Shown here piece after piece: positions 8,907-17,442 of a stretch of 44,510 bases of DNA (position 1 is its first letter; every line of letters starts with the position of its first letter). The notes below the pieces were generated by a model. The model was given only the letters and a program-made list of their open reading frames with translations. It was not told the DNA's origin and did no database searches. The stretch is from VRUE01 sp035707825 (GTDB lineage Bacteria > Actinomycetota > Thermoleophilia > Solirubrobacterales > 70-9). The DNA lies in NCBI GenBank assembly GCA_035707825.1, contig DASSTR010000052.1:1-44510 (forward strand), written 5' to 3'. The position numbers were made by a program, and so were the translations under genes.

Positions 8907-10310
8907 TCACCGTGTCGCCTGGCCGACCGCCTCGCTGTTGATCATCGCCTGCCGGATTTCCTCGGGGCGCACGCTGGCCGGCAGCGGGACCGCTCGGTAG
9001 GAGGAGACCGCGAGATGCATGCGGAACACCAGCTGGCCTTTCGAGTTGAACTGGGTCAGCAGTGGGTTATCGCCCCAGTCCACGAGCCAGCCTCCGGCAA
9101 AGGCCCGGACTGACCCGCAGCAATGGCTGCGGCGGACCAGAGGGTCGGTGAGCTGTCTGATGAACGTCGCTGTCCCACGCTCGGGGTCGATCCGGTAGAA
9201 GGCCGCTCGCGGACGGTGGGGCCGGTGAGTCGCGTCGTCGTAGACGCTGAGCAGGCCGTCGCCATGGATGCGGGCGTCGTGCTGGCCGCCGAAGAGTTCG
9301 TCGGGATGAGGATCGCCGATGACCCGTAGGGACTCCGGAGTCGGGGTGCCGCCCAACTTCCAGAGCACCTGACCGTCCTCACGACTGATGCCGTAGATCG
9401 CGTCCGTGTGGCGGCTGGAGATGACAACGGTGTCGCCCCAGAGGTCGATCGAGTTGATGTGGATCACGTCGTAGGTCTTTCGGCCGTCGACGATGTGGGG
9501 GTTGTAGGCGACGTTGTTGTGCCACCAACGGCCCGTCTCGGCAAGCCGGATGTGGCTGCGCGAGTTCCAGCGCCAAAGGAGCCGGCCGGTCGAGCTGACC
9601 TCCTGCACTTCAGCGTCGGCGACCGATGCGTGTGGGCGACCACCGAAGCGAGTCAGGTCTACGTCGTCGCGGATCGGATAGGAGTCGAGGTAGAAGCTCC
9701 CGTCGGAGGTGGCGTACAGCTCGTGCCCATCGGTGACCGCGCCGCGTGTCCGGACCAGCCCGAGCAGTTCTCCGTTGAGGCCATGGATCTCGTGCGCCAT
9801 CTTCGGGTTCACCCCATAGCCGTCGCGAAAGGAGCGAGCCCATGCGATGGTGCCGTCGGGGAGGATTTGGTTTTGCAGGATCGGCCGCGAGGTCCTCTCC
9901 CACCACAGCGGCTTGCCTTGTGCGTCGAAGACGACGAGCCAGGCCTTCTCGGCTCGCGGTGCGAGCCCGAGGAGGAACATTCCCTCTCCGACCTGGCGGT
10001 AGCGCCGGTAGCGGAACTTCGGGAAGTCCGGTGGCAGCGAGGGAAGGGTGCCGGCGGATCTGCCGCAGGCTTTGCGACCGGTCTGACAGGAAGACGGGGC
10101 TTCGACCGTCGGAGAAGGTTCGCCTTCCTCTCCGGGATTTGTGCTCCCGGCGCACGAAGCAAGTCCGAGCAGCAGGATGCCGGCAAGCACCATCGCCAGC
10201 CAGCACTTCCAGGTTTCGACGCTGCCCGGCAGGGACCGAGCATAGGTAGCCCACGAGCCCGGCAAGGGCGCCCACCCCGTTGAAGGGAGCGACCTGCGGT
10301 CAGACAACAC
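8907..10310 (-). CDS. Arylsulfotransferase (ASST)-family lipoprotein
   Basis: Protein of up to 467 residues. A hydrophobic stretch followed by LASC near residues 40-55 looks like a lipoprotein signal with its lipobox cysteine, so the protein is probably anchored outside the membrane. The rest is a beta-propeller-like series (PILQNQILPDGTIAWARS, HEIHGLNGELLGLVRT, RLLWRWNSRSHI, VLWKLGGTPTPES, GGQHDARIHGDG, RSHCCGSVR) typical of ASST-family proteins, which transfer sulfate between phenolic compounds. Many actinobacterial members have no proven substrate. The annotated GTG start gives an N-terminal extension before the signal; the ATG at residue 40 would leave no positive n-region, so the true start is uncertain. 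Pfam Arylsulfotran_2 is my expected assignment. Confidence 0.82.
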   Translation of the reverse strand: MLSDRRSLPSTGWAPLPGSWATYARSLPGSVETWKCWLAMVLAGILLLGLASCAGSTNPGEEGEPSPTVEAPSSCQTGRKACGRSAGTLPSLPPDFPKFRYRRYRQVGEGMFLLGLAPRAEKAWLVVFDAQGKPLWWERTSRPILQNQILPDGTIAWARSFRDGYGVNPKMAHEIHGLNGELLGLVRTRGAVTDGHELYATSDGSFYLDSYPIRDDVDLTRFGGRPHASVADAEVQEVSSTGRLLWRWNSRSHIRLAETGRWWHNNVAYNPHIVDGRKTYDVIHINSIDLWGDTVVISSRHTDAIYGISREDGQVLWKLGGTPTPESLRVIGDPHPDELFGGQHDARIHGDGLLSVYDDATHRPHRPRAAFYRIDPERGTATFIRQLTDPLVRRSHCCGSVRAFAGGWLVDWGDNPLLTQFNSKGQLVFRMHLAVSSYRAVPLPASVRPEEIRQAMINSEAVGQATR

Positions 10311-10389
10311 GCGGGCAGGCGCTTTCGGTGGCGTGGCTGTTCGCTGCTAGACGGTTGCCACTTCCCTTGCCACCCCTTGACCCGAAAGC

Positions 10390-10418
10390 AAAAGCGCCGC
10401 CTCTTGGGCAGCGCTTTT
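10390..10418 (-). terminator. Intrinsic terminator of the tRNA transcript
   Basis: On the minus strand the arms AAAAGCGCTGCC and GGCGGCGCTTTT pair over 12 bp (one T-G wobble) around a five-base loop, and the 3' arm ends in TTTT followed by GCTTT. It lies 14 bases beyond the tRNA 3' end, the expected place for a rho-independent terminator. Confidence 0.85.
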
Positions 10419-10432
10419 GGCTCTATAGCTAG

Positions 10433-10506
10433 TGCCGGAGGAGGGACTCGAACCCCCGACACGCGGATTATGATTCCGCTGCTCTAACCAGCTGAGCTAC
10501 TCCGGC
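10433..10506 (-). tRNA. tRNA with CAT anticodon (elongator Met or Ile2)
   Basis: A complete 74-base cloverleaf. The acceptor stem is GCCGGAG/CTCCGGC, the D arm AGCTCAGCTGGTTAGAGC, the anticodon stem GCGGA/TCCGC with loop ATCATAA (anticodon CAT), the T arm has GGTTCGAGTCC, and the discriminator is A. CCA is not encoded. The initiator hallmark (unpaired 1-72 and three G-C pairs at the base of the anticodon stem) is absent, so this is elongator tRNA-Met or the lysidine-modified tRNA-Ile2. Sequence alone does not settle which. Confidence 0.95.
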
Positions 10507-10516
10507 GGGATGAGGG

Positions 10517-10522
10517 ATCGTA
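10517..10522 (-). promoter_or_regulatory. Possible -10 element of the tRNA gene
   Basis: TACGAT on the minus strand, 10 bases before the mature tRNA 5' end, resembles a sigma-A -10 hexamer. No good -35 is seen at 16-18 bases, so support is weak. Confidence 0.3.
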
Positions 10523-10534
10523 GCCGCTGCCGGC

Positions 10535-11116
10535 ATGAAATCCTCTCCCAGGATGGGGAAGCTCCTCTACTCGATGCTCTGCTCCCTCGACGGCTACGTC
10601 GAGGACGCTGAGGGGAACTTCGACTGGGCGGCGCCCGACGAGGAGGTTCACTCGTTCGTCAACGAGCTCGAGCGCCCGGTCGGCACCCATCTCTACGGGC
10701 GTCGTATGTACGAGACGATGACCTTCTGGGAAGTCGGGGGCGGCGCCGACACCGACCAGCCGTCTCCCGAGAGTGAGTTCGCGGAGATCTGGCGCGGCGC
10801 CGACAAGGTGGTCTACTCGCGCACGCTGAGCGACGTCTCGACGGCAAGAACGCGCCTCGAGCGGGACTTCGACGCCGAGGCCCTGCGCACCCTGAAGCGC
10901 ACCACCGACAGCGATCTCTCCATCGGCGGTCCGGGCATTGCCTCGCAGGCGCTCGCCGCCGGCCTGGTCGACGAGCTGCACCTCTTCATCGTGCCGGTGG
11001 CGGTCGGCGGCGGCAAGCCCGTTCTGCCGCTGGGCCTCCGGCTTGCGCTGGAGCTCACCGACCACCGCGGCTTTGGCAACGGGACGCTGTATCTGCGCTA
11101 CCGGGTGGGGCGCTAG
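10535..11116 (+). CDS. Dihydrofolate reductase-like / RibD C-terminal domain protein
   Basis: A 193-residue single-domain protein of the RibD_C/DHFR-like fold, an NADPH-dependent reductase family. Visible blocks are MLCSLDGYVED at the N-terminus, HLYGRRMYETM, VVYSRTL and the nucleotide-binding SIGGPGIASQAL, ending LYLRYRV. Family members include pyrimidine reductases of riboflavin synthesis, but stand-alone copies like this one are usually of unknown substrate, and no riboflavin genes are nearby. Start could be the ATG at 10535 or that at 10553 (MGKLLYSM). The gene begins 29 bases from the divergent tRNA 5' end, and the next gene follows after 9 bases. Confidence 0.85.
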   Translation: MKSSPRMGKLLYSMLCSLDGYVEDAEGNFDWAAPDEEVHSFVNELERPVGTHLYGRRMYETMTFWEVGGGADTDQPSPESEFAEIWRGADKVVYSRTLSDVSTARTRLERDFDAEALRTLKRTTDSDLSIGGPGIASQALAAGLVDELHLFIVPVAVGGGKPVLPLGLRLALELTDHRGFGNGTLYLRYRVGR

Positions 11117-11125
11117 CCTTGCTTC

Positions 11126-12079
11126 GTGGTCGAGGAGCTCGATAGAGCGGTTCAGACGGTGATCAGGGACTGTCTGGGGGTCGAGCCGGCCGAGGACGTG
11201 CTGGTGATCTGCAACCCGGTGACCGAAGATCTCGGCGCCCTGATGCGGATCCTCGCTCAGGGGGATGGGGCCGAGGCGACGCTGGCCGTGATCTCCGAGC
11301 GCGACTCCCATGCCGCCGAGCCACCGGCGCCCGTGGCGGCGGCGATGCTCGCCGCCGACGTGGTGATGGCGCCGACGATCCAGTCGATTTCCCACACCGC
11401 CGCCCGTAAGGCGGCGACGGAGGCCGGAGTCCGCGTCGCCTCGATGCCCGGGGTCACCGAGGAGATGCTGACCCGGGTGATGGGAGCCGACATACGCCAG
11501 CTCCGCCGCCGCGGCACGGCGGTCTGCGGCAAGCTCAACAGCGGCTCCGAGGCCCGCATCACCTCCGCGCATGGCACCGACCTGCGCCTCGGGATCGAGG
11601 ATCGGACCGCGATCGTCGACGCCGGCAAGCTGATGGCCAAGGGCGCCTTCGGGAACATCCCCTGCGGGGAGGGATTCATCGCCCCGGTTGAGGGCACGGG
11701 GGAGGGGACGCTCGTCGTCGACGGCTCGATTGCCGGCGTAGGGATGGTCGAGAGGCCCGTCTCTCTCACTGTCCGCGACGGCCATCTGACCGACGCGACG
11801 GGAGCCGAGGGAGAGGCGCTGCTGGAGCTGCTGACCGCGCACGGGCCGGACGGGACCAACGTCGCCGAGCTCGGCATCGGGACCAACGAGGAGGCGATCC
11901 TGACCGGCAACATCCTCGAGGACGAGAAGATCCTCGGCACCGCCCATGTGGCCTTCGGAGCCTCGGCGGCGATCGGGGGCACCGTGCAGGTCCCCGTCCA
12001 CCTCGACTGCGTGGTCCTCGAACCGACGGTCGAGATCGACGGCAAAGCGATCGTCCGCGAGGGCGAGCTCCTGATCTGA
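11126..12079 (+). CDS. M29-family aminopeptidase-like protein (short form)
   Basis: A 317-residue protein resembling the metal-binding C-terminal part of M29 aminopeptidases (AmpS, aminopeptidase T). Candidate metal ligands appear in the expected order: Glu in CGEGFIAPVEG, Glu in GTNEEA, His in GTAHVAFG, and His and Asp in VHLDCV. The known enzymes are about 400 residues, so the N-terminal domain is reduced here. It would cleave N-terminal residues from peptides in the cytoplasm if active. GTG start 9 bases after the previous gene; the next gene starts 6 bases after its stop, so these three genes are probably co-transcribed. The family assignment is good; activity of the shortened form is inferred. 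Confidence 0.78.
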   Translation: MVEELDRAVQTVIRDCLGVEPAEDVLVICNPVTEDLGALMRILAQGDGAEATLAVISERDSHAAEPPAPVAAAMLAADVVMAPTIQSISHTAARKAATEAGVRVASMPGVTEEMLTRVMGADIRQLRRRGTAVCGKLNSGSEARITSAHGTDLRLGIEDRTAIVDAGKLMAKGAFGNIPCGEGFIAPVEGTGEGTLVVDGSIAGVGMVERPVSLTVRDGHLTDATGAEGEALLELLTAHGPDGTNVAELGIGTNEEAILTGNILEDEKILGTAHVAFGASAAIGGTVQVPVHLDCVVLEPTVEIDGKAIVREGELLI

Positions 12080-12085
12080 GCCGCC

Positions 12086-12976
12086 TTGGCCCCGCCGCTG
12101 CTTGCCGTTCCCAACGTCTCCGAGGGCCGCGACGCGGGTCGGATCGCCGCCCTGGGTGAGGCATTCGAGGGAGGGGCGTCGCTTCTCGACACTCACTCCG
12201 ACCCCGATCACGACCGCACCGTCTTCACCCTCGGCGGGCGGCCCGACGCGTTGCTAAACGCCCTGGCCCAAGGCGCCGCCGCCGCGATCGAGGCGATCGA
12301 CATGACCGATTACGCGGGCCTTCATCCCGCGGTCGGCGCGCTCGACGTCTGCCCAGTCGTCTGGGTGGCGCCGGACGATCGCGACGCCGCGGTCGCCACG
12401 GCGATCGAAGCGGCCGCCGCGATCGGCGAGATGGGTGTTCCGGTCTTTCTCTACGGAGACCTCGCGATCGGTCCCGACCGGGTGGAGCGGGCCTTCTTTC
12501 GCAACGGCGGGCCGGCGGAGCTCTGGCTGCGGATGGAGGGCGGCGGCCTCGCCCCCGATCGCGGCCCCGGGCTTCCCCACCGAACCGCGGGCGCGACTCT
12601 GGTCACGGCCCGCCCCCCGCTGGCCGCCTTCAACGTTGAGCTGGACGGGGGAGACCTGGAGGCCGCCCAGGCGGTCGCCGCGGGCCTGCGGGAGTCCGGC
12701 GGCGGCCTGCCGGGTGTGCGGGCGATCGGGCTGCCGCTCTCCAGCGGCCGCACGCAGGTCTCGACCAACGTCCACAACCCCCTTGCCGTGCCGCTGGGGG
12801 AGGTGGTCGAGCGGGTCCGCGCCCTCGCTGAGCCGCTCGGTGCCCGGCCGGTCGAGGCCGAGCTCGTGGGACTGGCGCCGGCGGCCGCGCTGGAGGGCTA
12901 TCCCGCCGACGTGCCGATCCGCGATTTCGACCCCGAGCTGCGCACGATCGAGAAGCGCCTCGCCGCGCTGCCCTGA
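12086..12976 (+). CDS. ftcD: Glutamate formimidoyltransferase
   Basis: Transfers the formimino group of N-formimino-glutamate to tetrahydrofolate, a step of histidine degradation. The 296 residues match the formiminotransferase N and C subdomains. They open AVPNVSEGRD, then DHDRTVFTLGG, then GLHPAVGALDVCPVVW, in which the His corresponds to the catalytic histidine of the family; QVSTNVHNP is another conserved block. The cyclodeaminase domain found in the animal fusion enzyme is absent, as usual in bacteria. TTG start at 12086, 6 bases after the previous stop. No other histidine-utilisation gene lies in the window, so a role in general one-carbon metabolism is equally possible. Confidence 0.9.
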   Translation: MAPPLLAVPNVSEGRDAGRIAALGEAFEGGASLLDTHSDPDHDRTVFTLGGRPDALLNALAQGAAAAIEAIDMTDYAGLHPAVGALDVCPVVWVAPDDRDAAVATAIEAAAAIGEMGVPVFLYGDLAIGPDRVERAFFRNGGPAELWLRMEGGGLAPDRGPGLPHRTAGATLVTARPPLAAFNVELDGGDLEAAQAVAAGLRESGGGLPGVRAIGLPLSSGRTQVSTNVHNPLAVPLGEVVERVRALAEPLGARPVEAELVGLAPAAALEGYPADVPIRDFDPELRTIEKRLAALP

Positions 12977-13009
12977 GCGACAGGGAAGCCGAATCACTAA
13001 ATTCCGGTC

Positions 13010-13366
13010 ATGGCCCAGACGAAGAAGAAGCGCCGCCGCAAACACCGCGGGACCCAGGGGGGTCGCATCGACACCAAGGGCCGGGGACGGCCGCGCAGCC
13101 GCGAGGAGGCCAAAGCCCGAGTCCGTGCTGGACGCGGCGCGCCACGCGTCGACAAACCGCCCACCTGGCGCAGCTCGACGATCAGGGGAGTCTTCGCGGC
13201 GGTGATCTTCACCGTCTTCCTGATCCTGTTCATGAAAGGCCCGCTGGCCACCTCCCTCGCCCTTGGCGCCTTCATGCTCGCCTTCTACATCCCGGCCGGC
13301 TACTACATCGACATGGTGCTGTGGCGGCGTCGTGAGCGGGCGCGCATCCGCGCCGGAGAGAGGTAG
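13010..13366 (+). CDS. Small basic membrane protein
   Basis: A 118-residue protein of unknown function. The first ~60 residues are extremely basic and probably disordered (TKKKRRRKHRGTQGG, then repeated Arg/Lys/Gly). Two hydrophobic segments follow (GVFAAVIFTVFLILFM and SLALGAFMLAFYIPAGYYIDMVL), separated by a short polar turn, and the protein ends in a basic tail (RRRERARIRAGER). This predicts a two-pass inner-membrane protein with a large cytoplasmic, perhaps nucleic-acid-contacting, N-terminus. Its stop overlaps the next start by one base (TAGTG), implying translational coupling with the MBL hydrolase. Confidence 0.75.
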   Translation: MAQTKKKRRRKHRGTQGGRIDTKGRGRPRSREEAKARVRAGRGAPRVDKPPTWRSSTIRGVFAAVIFTVFLILFMKGPLATSLALGAFMLAFYIPAGYYIDMVLWRRRERARIRAGER

Positions 13367-14010
13367 TGGGCCTCGATGTCGAGATGCTCACCGTCGGCGC
13401 GATCGCCGAGAACTGCTTTCTGCTCCGCCGCGAGGGCTCCGATCGCCTGCTGATCGTCGACCCGGGCGACGAGGCGGAGCGGATCCTTGCCGCCGTCGAG
13501 AAGGCGGGCGCCGGCGTCGAGGCGATCCTGGTCACCCACTGCCACTTCGACCACATCGGCGCCGTGGCGCCGGTCGCCGCCGCGACCGAAGCCCCGGTCT
13601 ACTGCCCCCAGATCGAGGCGCCGATCCTCGCCGACATCATGACCTTCGTCCCCTATCCCGGCTTCGGGCCCTTCGAGAGCTACGACGCGGATGAGCTGGT
13701 GAGCGGGGGAGAGGCGCTGGAGCTCGCCGGCCTGACGCTCGACGTGATCTTCACGCCCGGCCACAGCCCCGGGCATGTCACCTACTCGGTGCGCGACGAG
13801 CACGCGATCTTCTCTGGCGACGTGCTCTTTCAGGGGTCGGTTGGAAGGGTGGACCTGCCGGGCGGGGACGGGCCGGCGCTGATGCGCTCGATCGGCGATC
13901 TGCTCGCGTCGCACCCGGACGAGACCGCGGTCTATCCCGGCCACATGGGGACGACCACGCTGGCCGCCGAGCGCGCCACCAATCCCTTCCTCGTCGAGCT
14001 GGCGCGCTAG
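13366..14010 (+). CDS. MBL-fold metallo-hydrolase (glyoxalase II-like)
   Basis: A 214-residue soluble metallo-beta-lactamase-fold hydrolase. All metal-binding blocks are present in order: THCHFDHIG, FTPGHSPGH, FSGDVLF and YPGHMG. The length and absence of the glyoxalase II C-terminal domain suggest a GloB-like thioester or related hydrolase rather than true glyoxalase II. GTG start overlapping the stop of the membrane protein. It lies 32 bases upstream of hisS, a pairing seen in other actinobacteria, but the pairing does not reveal the substrate. Confidence 0.88.
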   Translation: MGLDVEMLTVGAIAENCFLLRREGSDRLLIVDPGDEAERILAAVEKAGAGVEAILVTHCHFDHIGAVAPVAAATEAPVYCPQIEAPILADIMTFVPYPGFGPFESYDADELVSGGEALELAGLTLDVIFTPGHSPGHVTYSVRDEHAIFSGDVLFQGSVGRVDLPGGDGPALMRSIGDLLASHPDETAVYPGHMGTTTLAAERATNPFLVELAR

Positions 14011-14042
14011 GCGCCTCGCCGCGTCGGTAAGGTCGCGCCACT

Positions 14043-15284
14043 GTGGCCAGCAAGTACCAGGCACCCCGCGGGACCTTTGACGTGCTCCCGGCCGCCGCCC
14101 GCTCGCGGGCGCGCGTCGAAAGCGTTGCCCGGGGCGTCTTCGAGCGCGCCGGCTACGAGGCGATAGCGACGCCCGCCTTCGAGGACACCGAGCTCTTCGA
14201 GCGCGGAGTCGGTCGCTCGACCGACATCGTCCGCAAGGAGATGTTCACCTTCGAGGACAAGGGCGGGCGCAGCCTCACCCTCCGCCCGGAGGGCACGGCG
14301 CCGATCTGCCGCGCATACGTCGAGCACGGGATGCACAAACTGGCGCAGCCGGTGAAGCTCTCCTACGTCGGCCCCTTCTTTCGCCACGAGCGCCCGCAGG
14401 CCGGCCGCTACCGTCAGTTCCACCAGCTCGGCGTCGAGGCGATCGGGACCGACTCGCCGCTGGCGGACGCGGAGGCGATCATGTTGCTCGGCGACGTGCT
14501 CGCCGAGTTGGGCGTGCCGGGAGTGGAGCTGAGACTGGGGAGCCTCGGCTCGCTCGACGCTCGGCACGGCTACCTGGAGGAGTTGAAAGCCCATCTACGA
14601 GCACACGAAGGCGAGCTCTCCGGGGAGGTGCGCGAGCGGATCGACCTCAATCCTCTGCGCGCCTTCGACGCCGACGACGAGGGAACGCAGGGTGTGATGG
14701 CGAGCGCCCCGACGCTCATAGACCGCCTCGACGAGGAGGACGCGGCGCATTTCGCCGAGGTGCGCGCCCTGCTCGACGCGGCAGGCGTCTCCTACACCGT
14801 CGACCCAACCCTCGTGCGCGGGCTCGACTACTACACCCGGACGATCTTCTCCTACGTCTGCGAGGGCCTCGGCGCCCAGTCGGAGGTCGGCGGCGGCGGT
14901 CGCTACGACGGCCTGATCGAGCAGCTCGGGGGCCCGTCCACACCCGCGATCGGTTGGGCGGCCGGCATCGAGAGGATCCTGCTCTCCCTTGACGACGACG
15001 GGGAGACGGCCGGCCGCGACGTCTTCGTGGCCGTCGCCGAGGAGGGGCAGAGGCAACGGGCGATGGCGCTGACCGTGGAGCTGCGCCGCGCCGGAGCCTC
15101 CACCGAGATGGACCTCGCCGGCCGCACCCTGAAGAGCCAGCTCAAGCACGCCGATCGGATCGGCGCCCGCCGCGTGCTGATCGTCGAAGCCGACGGCGCC
15201 CAGCTGCGCGATATGCAGAGCGGCGATCAGCGCCCGGTCGACCTGGCGCGACCGGTCGACGAGGTCCTTGGGGGCGAAGCGTGA
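14043..15284 (+). CDS. hisS: Histidyl-tRNA synthetase
   Basis: Charges tRNA-His. A 413-residue class II synthetase of normal length. It has the N-terminal YQAPRGTFDVLP, motif 2 region FFRHERPQAGRYRQFHQLG, the histidine-binding GLDYYTRTIFSY, the GGGGRYDGLIEQLGG loop, and motif 3 GWAAGIERIL. The C-terminal anticodon-binding domain contains AGASTEMDLAGRTLKSQLK. GTG start at 14043. The stop overlaps the aspS start by four bases (GTGA), so the two synthetases are translationally coupled. Confidence 0.96.
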   Translation: MASKYQAPRGTFDVLPAAARSRARVESVARGVFERAGYEAIATPAFEDTELFERGVGRSTDIVRKEMFTFEDKGGRSLTLRPEGTAPICRAYVEHGMHKLAQPVKLSYVGPFFRHERPQAGRYRQFHQLGVEAIGTDSPLADAEAIMLLGDVLAELGVPGVELRLGSLGSLDARHGYLEELKAHLRAHEGELSGEVRERIDLNPLRAFDADDEGTQGVMASAPTLIDRLDEEDAAHFAEVRALLDAAGVSYTVDPTLVRGLDYYTRTIFSYVCEGLGAQSEVGGGGRYDGLIEQLGGPSTPAIGWAAGIERILLSLDDDGETAGRDVFVAVAEEGQRQRAMALTVELRRAGASTEMDLAGRTLKSQLKHADRIGARRVLIVEADGAQLRDMQSGDQRPVDLARPVDEVLGGEA

Positions 15285-17110
15285 GCGAGTTTCCCGCCCT
15301 GCGGCCCAACGGCTATCGCGATACCTGGTGCGGGCAGGTGCTTGGAGATCGTGTCGACTCGCAGGCCCGTGTCGCCGGCTGGGTGCACCGGCGGCGCGAC
15401 CACGGCGGGCTGATCTTCATCGACCTGCGCGATCGCACCGGGATCGTCCAGCTCGTCTTCGACCCGGACGACGCCGGCGGCGCCTTCGAGCTCGGGCACG
15501 AGCTGCGGGCGGAGGACGTCCTCAGCGTCGGCGGCACGGTCGTCCGGCGCTCTCCCGAGACCGTCAACGCCGACCTGCCGACCGGCGAGGTCGAGCTCAG
15601 GGTCGCCGACGCGCAGCGGCTGGCGGATGCCGAGACGCCGCCCTTCCAGATCGAGGGCTTCTCCGGCGAGGCGGGGGAGGACACGCGCCTGCGCCACCGC
15701 TACCTCGACCTGCGCCGCGAGCAGATGCGGGATGCCCTGACCCTGCGCCACCGCGTCACCGCCGCGATGCGCGAGTTCCTCGACCGCGAGGGTTTCCTCG
15801 ACATCGAGACGCCGGTCCTGACCCGCTCCACTCCCGAGGGCGCGCGCGACTTCCTCGTGCCCAGCCGGCAGCAGCAGGGCTCCTTCTACGCGCTGCCGCA
15901 GTCGCCGCAGCTCTTCAAGCAGCTCCTCATGGTGGCCGGCTTCGAGCGCTACTACCAGGTGGCGCGCTGCTTCCGCGACGAGGACCTTCGCGCCGACCGC
16001 CAGCCCGACTTCACCCAGCTCGACATCGAGATGTCCTTCGTCGACGTCGACGACGTGATCGAGGTCAACGAACGCCTGCTGGGCCACGTGTTCGAGCGCG
16101 TCGGGGGGCCGCAGCTGCAGCTGCCGATGCGAAGGCTCCCCTATGACGAGGCGATCTCGCGCTACGGGACCGATCGTCCCGACACCCGCTTCGGCCTCGA
16201 GCTGGTCGACCTCGGCGAGGCCCTGGCCGGGACCGAGTTCAAAGTCTTCCGGTCGGTCATCGACGGCGGCGGCGTCGTGCGGGGAATCAACGCCGGCAGG
16301 CGCGAGCTGCCCCGCTCTGCCCTCGACGGCCTCATCGCGCGGGCTCAGGAGCTGGGCGCCAAGGGGCTCGTCTGGGCATTTCGAGAGGGCGATGGATGGC
16401 GATCGCCGACCGCCAAGTTCCTCTCGGAGGCCGAGCTCACGGCCCTCAACGAGCGCCTGGCCGCCGAGGAGGGGGACCTCCTCCTCGTCGTCGCCGACGG
16501 CGCCAAGACCGCCAACGCGGTGCTCGCCCAGCTGCGCCTCGACCTTGCCGGGGAGTTTGGGCTCATACCCGAGGGCGCCGAGGAGCTGCTCTGGATCGTC
16601 GACTGGCCGCTGCTCGCCGAAGGTGAGGGCGGCGGTTGGGAGCCGCTGCACCATCCATTTACCGCCCCCGCCGGCGACTTCGATCCCGCCGACCCGGGCG
16701 GGGCGCGTGCGCTTGCCTACGACGTGGTCTGGAACGGGCAGGAGTTGGGCGGCGGCTCGATCCGCATCAGCGACCCCGTGCTGCAGCAGGGCCTCTTCGC
16801 CGCGCTGGGGATCGACGCGGCCGAAGCGGAGGCCCGCTTCGGCTTCCTGCTCGAGGCGCTCCGCTATGGCGCGCCGCCGCATGGCGGTATCGCCTACGGG
16901 CTCGACCGCTTCGTACAGAGGCTTGCCGGGGCCGACTCGATCCGCGACGTGATCGCCTTCCCCAAGACCGCCTCGGGCGCCGACGCCCTGACGGGCGCCC
17001 CGGCGCCGGTCGATGAGCAGCAGCTGCGCGAGGTCGGTCTTGCGCTTCGCGGCAGGCGCCCGGGGGGGCAGGGCGACGCCGCCGGGCAACCTCCCCCCGC
17101 CGCTTCCTAG
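15281..17110 (+). CDS. aspS: Aspartyl-tRNA synthetase
   Basis: A 609-residue bacterial-type AspRS. The N-terminal OB-fold anticodon domain has VAGWVHRRRDHGG and FIDLRDRTGIVQLVF. The class II core has motif 1 FLDIETPVLTRSTPEGARDF, the QSPQLFKQLLM block, motif 2 CFRDEDLRADRQPDFTQLD, a bacterial GAD insertion, and motif 3 GIAYGLDRFVQ with SIRDVIAFPKT. GTG start overlapping the hisS stop. Whether the enzyme also charges tRNA-Asn cannot be decided here, because no asnS or gatCAB gene is visible. Confidence 0.96.
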   Translation: MSEFPALRPNGYRDTWCGQVLGDRVDSQARVAGWVHRRRDHGGLIFIDLRDRTGIVQLVFDPDDAGGAFELGHELRAEDVLSVGGTVVRRSPETVNADLPTGEVELRVADAQRLADAETPPFQIEGFSGEAGEDTRLRHRYLDLRREQMRDALTLRHRVTAAMREFLDREGFLDIETPVLTRSTPEGARDFLVPSRQQQGSFYALPQSPQLFKQLLMVAGFERYYQVARCFRDEDLRADRQPDFTQLDIEMSFVDVDDVIEVNERLLGHVFERVGGPQLQLPMRRLPYDEAISRYGTDRPDTRFGLELVDLGEALAGTEFKVFRSVIDGGGVVRGINAGRRELPRSALDGLIARAQELGAKGLVWAFREGDGWRSPTAKFLSEAELTALNERLAAEEGDLLLVVADGAKTANAVLAQLRLDLAGEFGLIPEGAEELLWIVDWPLLAEGEGGGWEPLHHPFTAPAGDFDPADPGGARALAYDVVWNGQELGGGSIRISDPVLQQGLFAALGIDAAEAEARFGFLLEALRYGAPPHGGIAYGLDRFVQRLAGADSIRDVIAFPKTASGADALTGAPAPVDEQQLREVGLALRGRRPGGQGDAAGQPPPAAS

Positions 17111-17112
17111 CG

Positions 17113-17397
17113 ATGGGCCTGCTCGACCGCCTGCGCGGACTCTTCGGGCCCGGCCCCGGGAAGACGCCGGTCCACGTCGGCGATCCCCGCTTCGACAGCT
17201 GGGAGGTCGTGCGCGATTTCGGCGACCTGCGGACTGCGCGGGCCTGGCATCAGGCGCTTGTCGAGGCCGGTATCGAAGCGGCGCTGACGGCCGACTGGCC
17301 GCTCGATCGCTTCGGCCGCGGCGAGATCTACCTACAGGTCCCCCCGCAGCACTGGAGCGAGGCGGAGCTGCTCCTCTCCAACCTCGACCTGGACTGA
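17113..17397 (+). CDS. DUF2007-like small protein
   Basis: A 94-residue cytoplasmic protein starting 2 bases after the aspS stop. After a short Gly/Pro/Lys region the pattern WEVVRDFGDLRTARAWHQALVEAGIEAAL, then GEIYLQVPPQHWSEAELLL, resembles DUF2007 (putative signal-transducing) proteins. These share the scheme of an ACT-like beta-alpha-beta unit with a leucine/valine-proline strand near the end. No function is established. It is the last gene of the run beginning near 10535. Confidence 0.7.
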   Translation: MGLLDRLRGLFGPGPGKTPVHVGDPRFDSWEVVRDFGDLRTARAWHQALVEAGIEAALTADWPLDRFGRGEIYLQVPPQHWSEAELLLSNLDLD

Positions 17398-17442
17398 AAT
17401 CTGCCCTCGCCAGGGCGCCTGGCCGGTGGTAACTTTGTCCCC

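Noticed and set aside
10484..12211. 575-residue minus-strand open frame overlapping the DHFR-like and M29 genes
   Set aside because: Shadow frame; it also runs into the tRNA gene and has no domain signature.
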